A stretch of 64,000 nt of DNA, taken from Kitasatospora humi. Lineage in GTDB: Bacteria; Actinomycetota; Actinomycetes; Streptomycetales; Streptomycetaceae. The notes under the pieces were generated by a model. It did no database searches, had not been told where the DNA came from, and saw only the letters and a program-made list of their open reading frames with translations. Below are positions 1 to 7,322 of the stretch, one piece after another. A program made the position numbers and the translations under genes. The first letter of the stretch is position 1. Every line of letters begins with the position of its first letter. The stretch covers positions 28,697 through 92,696 of the forward strand of contig NZ_JAJJPA010000025.1 of NCBI RefSeq assembly GCF_020907985.1, given 5' to 3'.

Positions 1-2
1 TG

Positions 3-167
3 CCCTCGGGGCGCGGGTTGGTGCTGGTGGAGGCGCTGGCCGGGAGCTGGGGCTGGCGGCTGGTGCCCGGCGGCAAGGTGGTCTACTTCGCCTTCGCCGC
101 GGAGCAGGCGCCCGTCGGGCGGTGGGGCGAGCCGGTGAGCGCCTCGGCGGCGTCCTGGCTGCGCTGA
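3..167 (+). CDS. ATP-binding protein, C-terminal fragment (HATPase_c, anti-sigma-like)
   Basis: Open from the left edge of the window and ended by TGA at 165-167, giving 54 codons. The visible part begins PSGRGLVLVEALAGSWGW and continues with a GGKVVYFAF strand. This is the usual end of the small RsbW/SpoAB-like histidine-kinase ATPase domains of Streptomyces: the GRGL G2 box, a W-G-W strand, then a Lys before the last beta strand. Such proteins bind ATP and usually regulate sigma or anti-sigma partners. The N-terminal N and G1 boxes are outside the window, so the partner cannot be named. Confidence 0.75.
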   Translation, partial: PSGRGLVLVEALAGSWGWRLVPGGKVVYFAFAAEQAPVGRWGEPVSASAASWLR

Positions 168-324
168 GCTGCTCGTGGTGGCCCGCCGCCCAGCGGGCGG
201 AGCCGTCTGTTCCCATGCCACGTCATGCTCCCCGCCCGCCCGGTGCGGGATATGGCATCCGGGGAACCCGGGCGCCCCGGGGCACCCGGGCACCCGGGCG
301 TCCCCAGCAAGCCCCGGCGACTTG

Positions 325-672
325 CTACCCGGGCGGGCGGCTGAACATCTTCATCCAGAAGGTGATGCGAGAGACGTCGGCGCCCGCAAGGAACATCTCG
401 TAGCCATTGGTCCCGCCATCGATGGTGATCATCGCCAGGGTGTCGACGTGGACGCGGCGCAGGAGGACCACCAGTGCACGGGTGGCGTCGAGATGCCGAG
501 CGTCGCATGTGCTCCGGCGCAGTCGCCTCTCGTAGATTCTCCGCATGGAGTCGACCCGCACGGGTGAGCAGGCTGCCGATATCCCTCCGGCAAGGAGGCC
601 GGCGACGCCGGGATCGCAGATGCCGTCCGCGATCGCCTGACGGACAAGCCTCACTGCCTGATCCGGGTCCAT
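325..672 (-). CDS. Small protein of unknown function (115 aa)
   Basis: I do not recognise a family. The ATG at 672 follows a good ribosome binding site (GGAGG about 5 nt upstream on the minus strand), which favours a real gene. The product starts MDPDQAVRLVRQAIADGI, then has an Arg-rich stretch (RRIYERRLRR), a hydrophobic strand (ALVVLLRRVHVDTLAMITID) and an ending with G-T-N-G-Y. No signal peptide or membrane segment is evident. It stands alone, about 160 bp from the partial ATPase gene and 490 bp from the next gene. A lineage-specific orphan is the likeliest reading. Confidence 0.5.
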   Translation of the reverse strand: MDPDQAVRLVRQAIADGICDPGVAGLLAGGISAACSPVRVDSMRRIYERRLRRSTCDARHLDATRALVVLLRRVHVDTLAMITIDGGTNGYEMFLAGADVSRITFWMKMFSRPPG

Positions 673-1158
673 GATCCTCCGTCCACACTGGCCTGAGCGT
701 CAGTCACCTTTCCGCCGGTGGTGACCCCCAACTCGCCAGCGTCAGCTGGTGCTAACTCCAACGGATCCGCCCAGGTGGTCGGGTTGTGAGCGGTGAAGCT
801 CATAGTGGCACTCGACTGCGGCAGGCGGGCGGCGCAGACTAGGCAGTCGGGGCAGTCGGGGCAGTCGGCGTGAGGGTTGTCTGCACAGCACGTTCAACTG
901 TCGCCGGGGGCAGAACGGTTATTGCCGCTGCGGCGTACATCACCGACACGACTGCAGGTGTGCGGTGAACTTCCCGTCAGGGCGCTCGCACAGCCAGCCG
1001 TGCTCCGCGAGCTTGGTCAACTCATTGTGGCGACAGCGCCGTTAATGCAGTGGCGGCGAGGAGGAGGGGGCGGGAAGGGGAGCGGGGGAGGGGCGCCAGG
1101 TGAGCTGAGCGGGTGGCCACCGGGGAAGGCGCGGCCGGTGGCCACCGCTGGGCCACTG
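673..1158. other. Gene-poor gap with a possible 33-codon gene relic
   Basis: No convincing gene lies here. A 9-bp unit (GCAGTCGGG) is repeated about three times near 843-868. On the minus strand, 940-1041 is an open stretch bounded by stops with no usual start. It reads NELTKLAEHGWLCERPDGKF and looks like a fragment of a helix-turn-helix or transposase-like protein, but it is too short to assign. A purine-rich run (GGAGG-type) covers about 1055-1095. I read this as degraded sequence. Confidence 0.35.
843..868. repeat. 9-bp tandem repeat
   Basis: About three copies of GCAGTCGGG in a non-coding gap. It looks like a simple slippage repeat and no function is suggested. Confidence 0.7.
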
Positions 1159-1620
1159 TCAGTCCTGTCCGGTGGTGCCGACCCGCTCGGCCAACCGCTC
1201 AGCCCGCTGGCGGGCGGCTTGCGGCGTGCCGAGTCCCAGGCCGAAGGCGATGTCCTGCCAGGTCAGCCCGCGGCCCCGGGCCATCTGCAGCAGGCCGCTC
1301 TCCAGCTCGTCCAACTCGGCCCGGATCAGCGGCAGCAGGGTGAGCGCGGCCAGCAAGTCGGCGCGATCCACCGGCGGTTCGCCCTCCTCCGCAAGCGCCG
1401 CCCCGCTCAGCAGGAAGCTCACCAGGCGCACCGCCTCATGCGGCCCCAGCACGTACGGGTGCACCTGCCGCCGCCGCTGCTCGTCGGTGGCGGCGTGTCG
1501 CTCGGCGATCCGGAACAGTGCGGCAGGCGCCCGCTGGGCGCGGGCCCGGTCGGGGTCGGGAGAGGCGAACGGGTCGTCCATGTCCACGGAAGTCATGCGC
1601 GCCAGCATCGCGGCTGGCAC
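1159..1620 (-). CDS. Helix-turn-helix DNA-binding protein (about 153 aa)
   Basis: The C-terminal part reads LTWQDIAFGLGLGTPQAARQ followed by RAERL, a helix-turn-helix of the kind seen in many short Streptomyces DNA-binding proteins: W-Q-D-I-A, a turn, then T-P-Q-A-A-R-Q as recognition helix. The middle (residues about 60-120) is helical and hydrophobic. The start is uncertain: GTG at 1620, ATG at 1608 and ATG at 1596 are all in frame, and none has a strong ribosome binding site. A TTGACA hexamer at 1633-1628 on the minus strand could be a -35 box, but I see no matching -10. It is probably a small regulator; its targets are unknown. Confidence 0.7.
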   Translation of the reverse strand: MPAAMLARMTSVDMDDPFASPDPDRARAQRAPAALFRIAERHAATDEQRRRQVHPYVLGPHEAVRLVSFLLSGAALAEEGEPPVDRADLLAALTLLPLIRAELDELESGLLQMARGRGLTWQDIAFGLGLGTPQAARQRAERLAERVGTTGQD

Positions 1621-2261
1621 TGTTTGTTGTCAACGGATTTCTTTGAATGGAATGTTCAATCGGTCGGCTGATCGCCCAAATCGTCGGAGCGGGTCAGCTG
1701 CCGCCCCCCAGCCCGGCCGGCCGGCCGGCCGTGAGTTGGACGAGTTCCACGGCGTCACCACCGGTCCGCGATCACCTCGGCTCCCGCTGCCTGGGCTCGC
1801 TCGGTCGCCTCCTGGGCGTCCTACAAGTGGCCACGCCACAGGGATCGGCCCGGACACTCGCTGACCGGCCTCGACCGCGTCGCGGTGGGCGGCATGCGGC
1901 GGATCGGCGATCTCCGGGGTGGAACGGCCAGCCTTCAGAATGGTCAGCCGCCCGCTCGCCTGCCCGCGCTCGCCTGCCTGCGCCCGTCCGCCCGCCTGCC
2001 CGCGCCCGCTCGCCCGCCCGCGCCCGCATGCCCGCGCCCGTCCGCCCGTCCGCGCCCGCCTGCCCGCGCTCGCCCGGCCGGCCGGCGGCGAGGCTCACGT
2101 GACCCGCTCGGGCGGACCCAAGCCAACGCCTGCACGGCTGGTACATGCTGGCCGCCAGGGCCGCGCGTCAGGCCGGGCTTGCGCGGGAGTGGCGGGCGCC
2201 GGCCTCACGCATGAAGTGCGCCCCCGAGCCCACGGAATCCTCGAACAGCTTTGGCCATCGA
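1621..2261. other. Low-complexity gap between the HTH gene and the carboxyltransferase
   Basis: The gap holds the upstream region of the helix-turn-helix gene (an inverted repeat TGAATGGAATGTTCA near 1643-1657), a CCGG repeat run near 1708-1726, and the pyrimidine-rich array described separately at 1949-2078. Open frames here are all repeat-derived (Ala/Arg/Pro-rich) and lack ribosome binding sites, so I call no gene. Confidence 0.5.
1949..2078. repeat. Cytosine-rich imperfect short-unit array
   Basis: About 130 bp made of variants of CGCCCG, CTGCCCG and CGCTCG. The plus strand is almost free of A, with C on one strand and G on the other. The units are imperfect, 4 to 8 bp long, with no regular longer period. 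Strand asymmetry of this kind favours slippage and G-rich secondary structure on the minus strand. It lies 180 bp past the stop of the carboxyltransferase gene. Confidence 0.75.
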
Positions 2262-3941
2262 TCAGCGCGCCAGTGAGCGGAACCGCTCCAGTCGGGCCGT
2301 CGGCGGCGAAAGGGTGGCGGCGCGGGCGAGTTCGGTGGCCACCGCAGTGGCAGTACGGTCGAGGAAGCCCTCGGACTCCGGGATCAGTCGGTCCACCACG
2401 CCCTCGCGCAGCAGCTCGGGCGCGCTGATCCGCTGCTGCTCGGCCAACTGGGGCGCCAGGTCCGGCGTGCGGTGCAGGATCACGGAGGCGCCCTCGGGAG
2501 GCAGCGGTGACAGCCAGGCGTGCTCGGCTGCAAGCACCCGGTCGGCCGGCAGCAGCGCCAGCGCCGCACCGCCCGCCCCCTCGCCGAGCAGCAGGCTCAC
2601 GACCGGCACCGGAACGTTGCTCAATTCGGCGGTGCAACGGGCGATCTCACCCGCCAGCGCACGTTCCTCGGCGTCCTGGCTGAGCAGCGCACCATGGGTG
2701 TCGATCACGGTCAGCAGCGGGAGTCGCAGCTCGGCCGCCAGTCGCATGCCGCGCCGGGCGGTGCGCAGCCCGGCCGGTCCGACCGGCCCGTGTCGCTCGG
2801 CCGCCGCCCGATCGTGTCCGGCCACCACGCAGGAGATCCCGCCGATCCGAGCCAGTGCCAGAAGCAGCGTCTCGTCCCGTTCGCCCGCGCCGGTGCCTGA
2901 GAGCGGCACGACCGCGTCGGCCAGCGCCAGCAACTCGACCAGGCCAGGGCGCTCCGGCTCGCGGGTGGTTCGGATGGATTCCCAGACGGGAAGGAGGGGC
3001 GGCGATTGGTAATAATCGCCATTATTAACCTCCTCGTCCGCCGCCTGCGCCGGCGCCCCAGGCTCACTTCGCGTCGGCCGCGCCGAATAATGGGCATTAT
3101 TAGCTCGATCGCCGGCCTCTCCGCCGGCCGCTCCGCCTGAATAATGGGTGGCATTAACGGCGATCTCGGCCGCTGTCTCACTGCGGCGCCGGGGGCCTGA
3201 ATAATGGACATTATTAATTCCGCCTGCATCCCACCCCCTCGCCACCAGCATGTCCAGCGTCGCCACCAGCCGCTCCCGAAGCCGCTCTGGATCAAGCACC
3301 GCGTCCACCGTGCCGAACTGCTCCAGATGCTCGGCCCGCTGCACGCCTGCCGGGAACGGCGCACCGTACAGCGCCTCATAGACACGCGGTCCGAGGAAAC
3401 CGATCAGCGCCCCGGGCTCGGCGGTGGTGAGCTGGCCGAGTGACCCCCAGGACGCCAGCACCCCGCCGGTGGTGGGGTGGCGCAGATGGACCAGATAGGG
3501 CAACCCGGCGGCCTTGTGCGCGGTCACCGCGTTGGCGATGGCGATCATCCGGACGAACGCCGGAGTGCCCTCCTGCATCCGGGTACCGCCGGACGCCGGG
3601 AAGCCGAGCAGGGGCAGGCCTTCGGTGGTCGCCCGTTCGACGGCCCGTAGGAGGCGCGCGGCCGTGGCGGTGCCGACAGAGCCGCCCAGGAACGTGAACT
3701 CGCTCAGCAGCAGCGCCACCCGGTGGCCGCCGAGCCGTCCTTCACCGGTCAGCGCCGCCTCGTCGGCCCCGCTGCGCTCCCGGGCCCGGGCCAGGTCGGA
3801 GCGGTACTCCGGCCCGGCGTCCGGGTACGCCGGCGGGGTGTCCCAGCTGCGGAACGAGCCTGCGTCGAGCAGTTGCTCGGCGAAGACCAGCGCCCCAGGG
3901 CGGGGCGGGGTCGGGCGCGCGCTGCCAGGTTTCGTGTTCAC
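2262..3941 (-). CDS. Carboxyl transferase domain protein (AccD/AccA-like halves) with repeat-filled linker
   Basis: About 559 aa from the GTG at 3941. The first half (to about residue 245) is a crotonase-fold carboxyltransferase domain with the oxyanion/biotin-site signature ASGGTRMQEGTPAF. The second half (about 340-555) is AccA-like, with DTHGALLSQDAEERA and GEGAGGAALALLPADR. It should carry out carboxyl transfer between biotin and an acyl-CoA, as in acetyl- or propionyl-CoA carboxylases. No zinc-ribbon cysteines of a classic AccD and no biotin carboxylase partner are visible nearby. The linker (about residues 240-320) carries four copies of an N-N-x-H-Y-S-like motif encoded by AT-rich palindromes, which look inserted. 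The start is uncertain because no clear ribosome binding site precedes it. Confidence 0.8.
   Translation of the reverse strand: MNTKPGSARPTPPRPGALVFAEQLLDAGSFRSWDTPPAYPDAGPEYRSDLARARERSGADEAALTGEGRLGGHRVALLLSEFTFLGGSVGTATAARLLRAVERATTEGLPLLGFPASGGTRMQEGTPAFVRMIAIANAVTAHKAAGLPYLVHLRHPTTGGVLASWGSLGQLTTAEPGALIGFLGPRVYEALYGAPFPAGVQRAEHLEQFGTVDAVLDPERLRERLVATLDMLVARGWDAGGINNVHYSGPRRRSETAAEIAVNATHYSGGAAGGEAGDRANNAHYSARPTRSEPGAPAQAADEEVNNGDYYQSPPLLPVWESIRTTREPERPGLVELLALADAVVPLSGTGAGERDETLLLALARIGGISCVVAGHDRAAAERHGPVGPAGLRTARRGMRLAAELRLPLLTVIDTHGALLSQDAEERALAGEIARCTAELSNVPVPVVSLLLGEGAGGAALALLPADRVLAAEHAWLSPLPPEGASVILHRTPDLAPQLAEQQRISAPELLREGVVDRLIPESEGFLDRTATAVATELARAATLSPPTARLERFRSLAR
3008..3220 (-). 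repeat. Palindrome cluster A: four AATAATG-CATTATT elements inside a coding region
   Basis: Four AT-rich elements stand out in 75% GC DNA, at 3008-3030, 3085-3104, 3139-3160 and 3199-3220. The core is AATAATG-nn-CATTATT. The copies at 3085 and 3199 are perfect 7-bp inverted repeats with a 2-bp spacer, the copy at 3139 has a 5-bp spacer, and the copy at 3008 is a slightly diverged form. They are spaced 54 to 76 bp apart. All are read in the carboxyltransferase frame and encode NNGDYY, NNAHYS, NATHYS and NNVHYS. Five relatives lie at 29.8-30.3 kb. Confidence 0.85.
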
Positions 3942-4087
3942 ACCGCCAGTGTCAGCAGCGGTCGCGCACGGCCACAACGTCGACCAGGTCACACGGCGCC
4001 CCCCTCGTCACGGCGTGCCCGGTCCTGACCAGCCATGGCTGTCCCAGTGCGGCCACGCGGTGGTGGTCACCCCGGAGAGCGGGGTGC

Positions 4088-4115
4088 GCAGCGGCCTGCC
4101 CGGGCAGGCCGCTGC
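4088..4115 (-). terminator. Perfect 28-bp palindrome after the acetyltransferase gene
   Basis: Two 14-bp arms (GCAGCGGCCTGCCC and its complement) meet with no spacer, starting 2 bp past the acetyltransferase stop codon. A loop of about 4 nt would form in RNA. It probably ends the metG-like operon. There is no U-tract, as is common in Streptomyces. Confidence 0.65.
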
Positions 4116-4117
4116 CG

Positions 4118-4606
4118 TCAGATCACCACCGGGCTGCGCCGTTCCACCAGCACCACGTTGCGCCACTGCCCGTGCAGCCTGCCGATCCGCTCCCGGGTGC
4201 CGATCACCCGGAAGCCGGCCCGTTGGTGCAGGGCCAGACTGGCGGTGTTCTCCGGGAAGATCCCGGACTGCACGGTCCAGATGCCGGCCGCCTCGGTCGA
4301 TTCGAGCAGCGCGGTGAGCAGGGCGTAGCCGACGCCGTGGCCCTGCGCCCTCGGGTGCACATAGACCGAATGCTCGACCACCCCCTCGTACGCGCATCGC
4401 TCGGAGACCGGCGAGACCGCGGCCCAACCCAGGACGCGCTCCTCCTCGTCCACGGCCACCAGTCGGTGCCCGGGCAGCCGGCCGCTGTTGAACTTCGCCC
4501 AACTCGGCGCCTCGGTCTCGAAGGTGGCGTTCCCCCCGGCGATGCCGAGCCGGTAGATGTCGAGCACCTGCCTGCCGTGATCGGGCCGCATCGATTCGAT
4601 CCTCAT
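4118..4606 (-). CDS. Pat/MddA-type N-acetyltransferase (GNAT)
   Basis: 162 aa from the ATG at 4606. It matches the phosphinothricin/methionine sulfoximine acetyltransferase group of GNAT enzymes: GGNATFETEAPSW near the N-terminus, VEHSVYVHPRAQGHGVGYAL (acetyl-CoA binding R/Q-x-x-G-x-G/A loop), then NTASLALHQRAGF and GRLHGQWRNVVL. Family members acetylate the amino group of glutamine or methionine analogues. Its start overlaps the stop of the methionyl-tRNA synthetase gene by ATGA, so the two are translationally coupled. I infer a shared role in coping with a methionine analogue or a synthetase inhibitor. The substrate is not proven by sequence. Confidence 0.85.
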   Translation of the reverse strand: MRIESMRPDHGRQVLDIYRLGIAGGNATFETEAPSWAKFNSGRLPGHRLVAVDEEERVLGWAAVSPVSERCAYEGVVEHSVYVHPRAQGHGVGYALLTALLESTEAAGIWTVQSGIFPENTASLALHQRAGFRVIGTRERIGRLHGQWRNVVLVERRSPVVI

Positions 4607-6063
4607 ACGCTCTGAGGGTAGCGGCGTGGAAAGAGTGTTCGAGCCTCGGGCAGTCGACCGTCCGGCCCCGGAGTGCACTGGGCCGACACCTCACGTGCGG
4701 CGCCGGGCAGGAAGGGCGCCAGCAACTCGCCGAGCGTGCGGCAGGCGTTCAGCAGAACGGTCAGATGGCAGGGCGCGGTTGACGGATCCGACCAGGGCCG
4801 GGTCTGGTCCAGGTAACGGTTCGCCGCTGCCGGCAGCTGCCAGAGTGCGGCGGTGGCGCGGCGGAAATCATAGGCGTCGAGTGCTGCGGCGACCTCGATC
4901 GGGACGGTGGCGCACTCGGGCAAGTCGGCTGAGCCCAACTCGGGCACTCGACCGTCGCATTGGCGGTGCACCAAGGTGACGACGCGCTTCACCAGGTTCC
5001 CGATTCCGCCGGCAAGATCGGAATTGGCGCGCTCCACCAGGAGGTTGACCGTGAAGTCGGTGTCGCCGACTTTTGCCACCTCGCGCAGCAGCCACCAGCG
5101 CACCGCGTCGGTGCCGTAGTCGTCGACCAGTCGGACCGGGTCGACGGTGTTGCCCGCCGACTTGCTGATCTTCTGGCCGTCCACCGTGAGGTAGTCGTGC
5201 ACCAGGACGTCGGTGGGCAGCGGCAGGCCGGCGGAGAGCAGCAACGCCGGCCAGTAGACCGCGTGGAACTTCAGCACGCCCTTTCCGCAGAGGTGGATCC
5301 GCCGTTCACTGTCGCGCCACCAGCGGTCGAAGTCGGGAGAATCCAGGCCGAGACTGGTGACGTAGTTGCCGAGCGCGTCCCACCAGACGTAGATCACCTG
5401 GGAGGCGTCGCCGGGCACCGGGATCCCCCAACCGTGCGCGCGCTCACGGGACCGCGACACCGAGAAGTCCGGCAGGCCGGCCGCGAGCAGGCCGAGTACC
5501 TCGTTCCGGCGCGCGGGTGGCTCGATCCGCAGGCGGTCCTCGGTGATCGCGGCCCGCAACTGTTCGGTGTAGCGCGAGAGTCGGAAGAACCAGTTCTCCT
5601 CCTCGACGAACTGCGGCTCGGTGCCGTGCTCCGGGCACCGTCCGCCCAGCAACTCCTCGGCGGTGTAGAACTGTTCACAGCCCACGCAGTACTGCCCGCG
5701 ATAGTGCCGCTGATAGAGGTCGCCACTGGCCGCGCAACGGCGCCAGAGCTCCGCCACGCCGACCGGATGGCGCGGATCGCGGCTGGTCCGGATGAAGTCG
5801 TCCAGTCGCAATGCCAGCGGTTCCTGGAGCGCTTCGAAGGCGGCGGCGTTGCGGTCCACCAGTGTGCGGACCTCGATCCCGGCGGCCGCGGCGGCCAGCA
5901 CGTTCTTGAGCGAGTTCTCATCCGTGCCGCTGAGCAGCCGGACGCCCTCCCCACGGGCCCGTCGATGCCGGGCCAGTACATCGGCTTGCACCAGTTCGAG
6001 CGCGAAGCCGAGGTGCGGACGGGCGTTGACGTAGGGAATGGTGGTGGTCAGGTAGGTGGTCAT
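4603..6063 (-). CDS. metG: Methionyl-tRNA synthetase paralogue (class I)
   Basis: 486 aa from the ATG at 6063, which has GGAGGG 6 nt upstream. Class I signatures are clear: a HIGH-type HLGF at residues 17-20 and KISKS at 298-302. The zinc knuckle is CVGC with a distal C-P-E-H, so the last cysteine is replaced by histidine. There is no C-terminal tRNA-binding or dimer domain. It should charge tRNA-Met. A resistance-type or stress-induced second copy is more likely than the housekeeping enzyme, because it is regulated by an apparent attenuator and is coupled to an acetyltransferase gene. Whether another metG exists elsewhere cannot be seen from this window. Confidence 0.88.
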   Translation of the reverse strand: MTTYLTTTIPYVNARPHLGFALELVQADVLARHRRARGEGVRLLSGTDENSLKNVLAAAAAGIEVRTLVDRNAAAFEALQEPLALRLDDFIRTSRDPRHPVGVAELWRRCAASGDLYQRHYRGQYCVGCEQFYTAEELLGGRCPEHGTEPQFVEEENWFFRLSRYTEQLRAAITEDRLRIEPPARRNEVLGLLAAGLPDFSVSRSRERAHGWGIPVPGDASQVIYVWWDALGNYVTSLGLDSPDFDRWWRDSERRIHLCGKGVLKFHAVYWPALLLSAGLPLPTDVLVHDYLTVDGQKISKSAGNTVDPVRLVDDYGTDAVRWWLLREVAKVGDTDFTVNLLVERANSDLAGGIGNLVKRVVTLVHRQCDGRVPELGSADLPECATVPIEVAAALDAYDFRRATAALWQLPAAANRYLDQTRPWSDPSTAPCHLTVLLNACRTLGELLAPFLPGAAREVSAQCTPGPDGRLPEARTLFPRRYPQSV

Positions 6064-6118
6064 GAGTGGCCCTCCGGTCATGGCTTCGATTTGTGGGACC
6101 GGGGCCGCGAACACGAAA

Positions 6119-6142
6119 GAGGCCCCGTGCTGGCGGGGCCTC
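6119..6142 (-). terminator. Attenuator terminator hairpin upstream of metG
   Basis: On the minus strand GAGGCCCCG (6142-6134) pairs perfectly with CGGGGCCTC (6127-6119) around a 6-nt loop, followed by TTTCGT. It sits 27 bp past the leader peptide stop and 55 bp before the metG start, where an attenuator should be. Confidence 0.8.
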
Positions 6143-6186
6143 GGCCGTTCCTGAACGCGCGTCAGCTACTACCCCGCAGGGCGGGG
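6133..6186 (-). promoter_or_regulatory. Mutually exclusive hairpins of a Met-sensing attenuator
   Basis: Reading the minus-strand RNA, segment 1 CCCCGC (6186-6181) can pair with segment 2 GCGGGG (6177-6172). Segment 2 can instead pair with segment 3 CCCCGC (6138-6133), which is part of the terminator 5' arm. Segment 1 begins directly after the second Met codon of the leader (6189-6187), and segment 2 is directly followed by the leader stop codon. A ribosome stalled at Met would cover segment 1 and favour pairing 2:3 (antiterminator). A ribosome reaching the stop would cover segment 2 and favour the terminator. This is inference from base pairing. Confidence 0.7.
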
Positions 6187-6219
6187 CATCAGCCGGCTGA
6201 GAGTACGGAACGAGGTCAT
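6169..6219 (-). CDS. Leader peptide MTSFRTLSRLMPRPAG
   Basis: A 16-codon reading frame from ATG at 6219 to TAG at 6171, ahead of metG. Its second methionine (codon 11) lies immediately before the first arm of the attenuator hairpin, the expected place for a sensing codon. The ribosome binding site is weak (GAG). It lies only 41 bp past the stop of the upstream regulator gene, so transcription may start in that short gap or within the end of that gene. Confidence 0.65.
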   Translation of the reverse strand: MTSFRTLSRLMPRPAG

Positions 6220-6260
6220 GGCTCGATGGTAACCACAGCACCCCCGGTCGGGCGCGTGCT

Positions 6261-7256
6261 TTACCGGCCCTGGGTGGCGCCGAGCAGCGCCTGGGCGACG
6301 GGGGTTCGGTAGTAGAGCACCGTACGGCCGTCACGGGCCCGGTTCAGCAGTCCCGCGCGCCGCAGCACCGCGAGGTGGTCGCCGACCGCGCCCGGGGCCA
6401 TGCCGAGGGAGCGGGCGAGCTGGGTGGTGCCGGCCGGCTCGGTGAGTGCCGACAGCAGCCGGGCCCGGGAGCGGCCGAGCAGGTCGGCGAGCGCGTCCGG
6501 CACCTCCGGCTCCGCGGACCCCCAGAGGTCGGCGGTGCCCCTGGCCGGATAGATGATGGCCTTCGGCCAGGCATCGTCGACATGGGCGGCGGTCTGCGGA
6601 TGGGTGAAGACGGAGGGCACCAGCAGCAGGCCCTCACCGGCCAATGGCACCACCCGGGTCCGGGAGCGTCCGAGCACTTCGATTCCGCCGTCGTGCCAAC
6701 GCAGCCGCGGGTGCAGGCCCGCCAGCGCGGCGGCCCAGCCATGGCGGCCGAGCCGGCCGGCCCGGTGCACCACGTCGCGCTCGCAAATCGCCCGCAGCCG
6801 CGGCCAGTCGGGGGCGAGCAGCGCATGCCAAGCCCGGTCCAGCGCGCCGGCGATCCGCTGCACCACGTCTGGGCTCGCCAGCACCTCGGCGACGGCCGGC
6901 GAAACCGACGGCTTGGCGCCGCGGCAGTCAGCGATCTCGGCACGGGCGGCATCCAGCGGTGTCGCACGAATGGCGGCGAGGTCGTCCGCCCAGGTCTGGG
7001 TCAGCCCGGCGGCCGGCGGCGGAGCGATGAAGCCGGCGCCGCCCGAGGCGCTCTGCAGCGCCAGCACGCCCGCCAGATCGGTCTCGGCGCACAGCTGTTG
7101 GAAAGCCGGACGGAGCCGCGCGGCCCAGCGGGCGGCAAGCGGGCGGTGCGGAAGGTCGCCGCTCAGGATGTGCAGCACGGTGCAGAGCTCGAAGGCAGGA
7201 GAGAGCGCGAACCGGCTCCGCAGCAGATCGTCGGTACCCACCTCGAATCGCAGCAT
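6261..7256 (-). CDS. ArsR-like winged-helix regulator (DUF5937 type)
   Basis: 331 aa. The N-terminus (MLRFEVGTDDLLRSRFALSP) and the long middle region are typical of Streptomyces regulators with a DUF5937 domain. The C-terminus is an ArsR-like winged helix: SLGMAPGAVGDHLAVLRRAG, then a wing ending in YYRTP. It is divergent from an MFS transporter gene with 66 bp between the starts, so it most likely controls that transporter and itself. No metal-binding cysteine box is present. The ligand is unknown. Confidence 0.85.
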   Translation of the reverse strand: MLRFEVGTDDLLRSRFALSPAFELCTVLHILSGDLPHRPLAARWAARLRPAFQQLCAETDLAGVLALQSASGGAGFIAPPPAAGLTQTWADDLAAIRATPLDAARAEIADCRGAKPSVSPAVAEVLASPDVVQRIAGALDRAWHALLAPDWPRLRAICERDVVHRAGRLGRHGWAAALAGLHPRLRWHDGGIEVLGRSRTRVVPLAGEGLLLVPSVFTHPQTAAHVDDAWPKAIIYPARGTADLWGSAEPEVPDALADLLGRSRARLLSALTEPAGTTQLARSLGMAPGAVGDHLAVLRRAGLLNRARDGRTVLYYRTPVAQALLGATQGR

Positions 7257-7322
7257 GGCGGGAGCTTACGTCCCGGGACGAATTCATCGCGCATGGCGCT
7301 GCCCCACTGGAGGCTGCCGGAC

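Noticed and set aside
3008..3220. TTA codons in the AT-rich elements of the carboxyltransferase
   Set aside because: The TTA triplets on the coding strand are out of frame; the frame reads N-N-x-H-Y-S.
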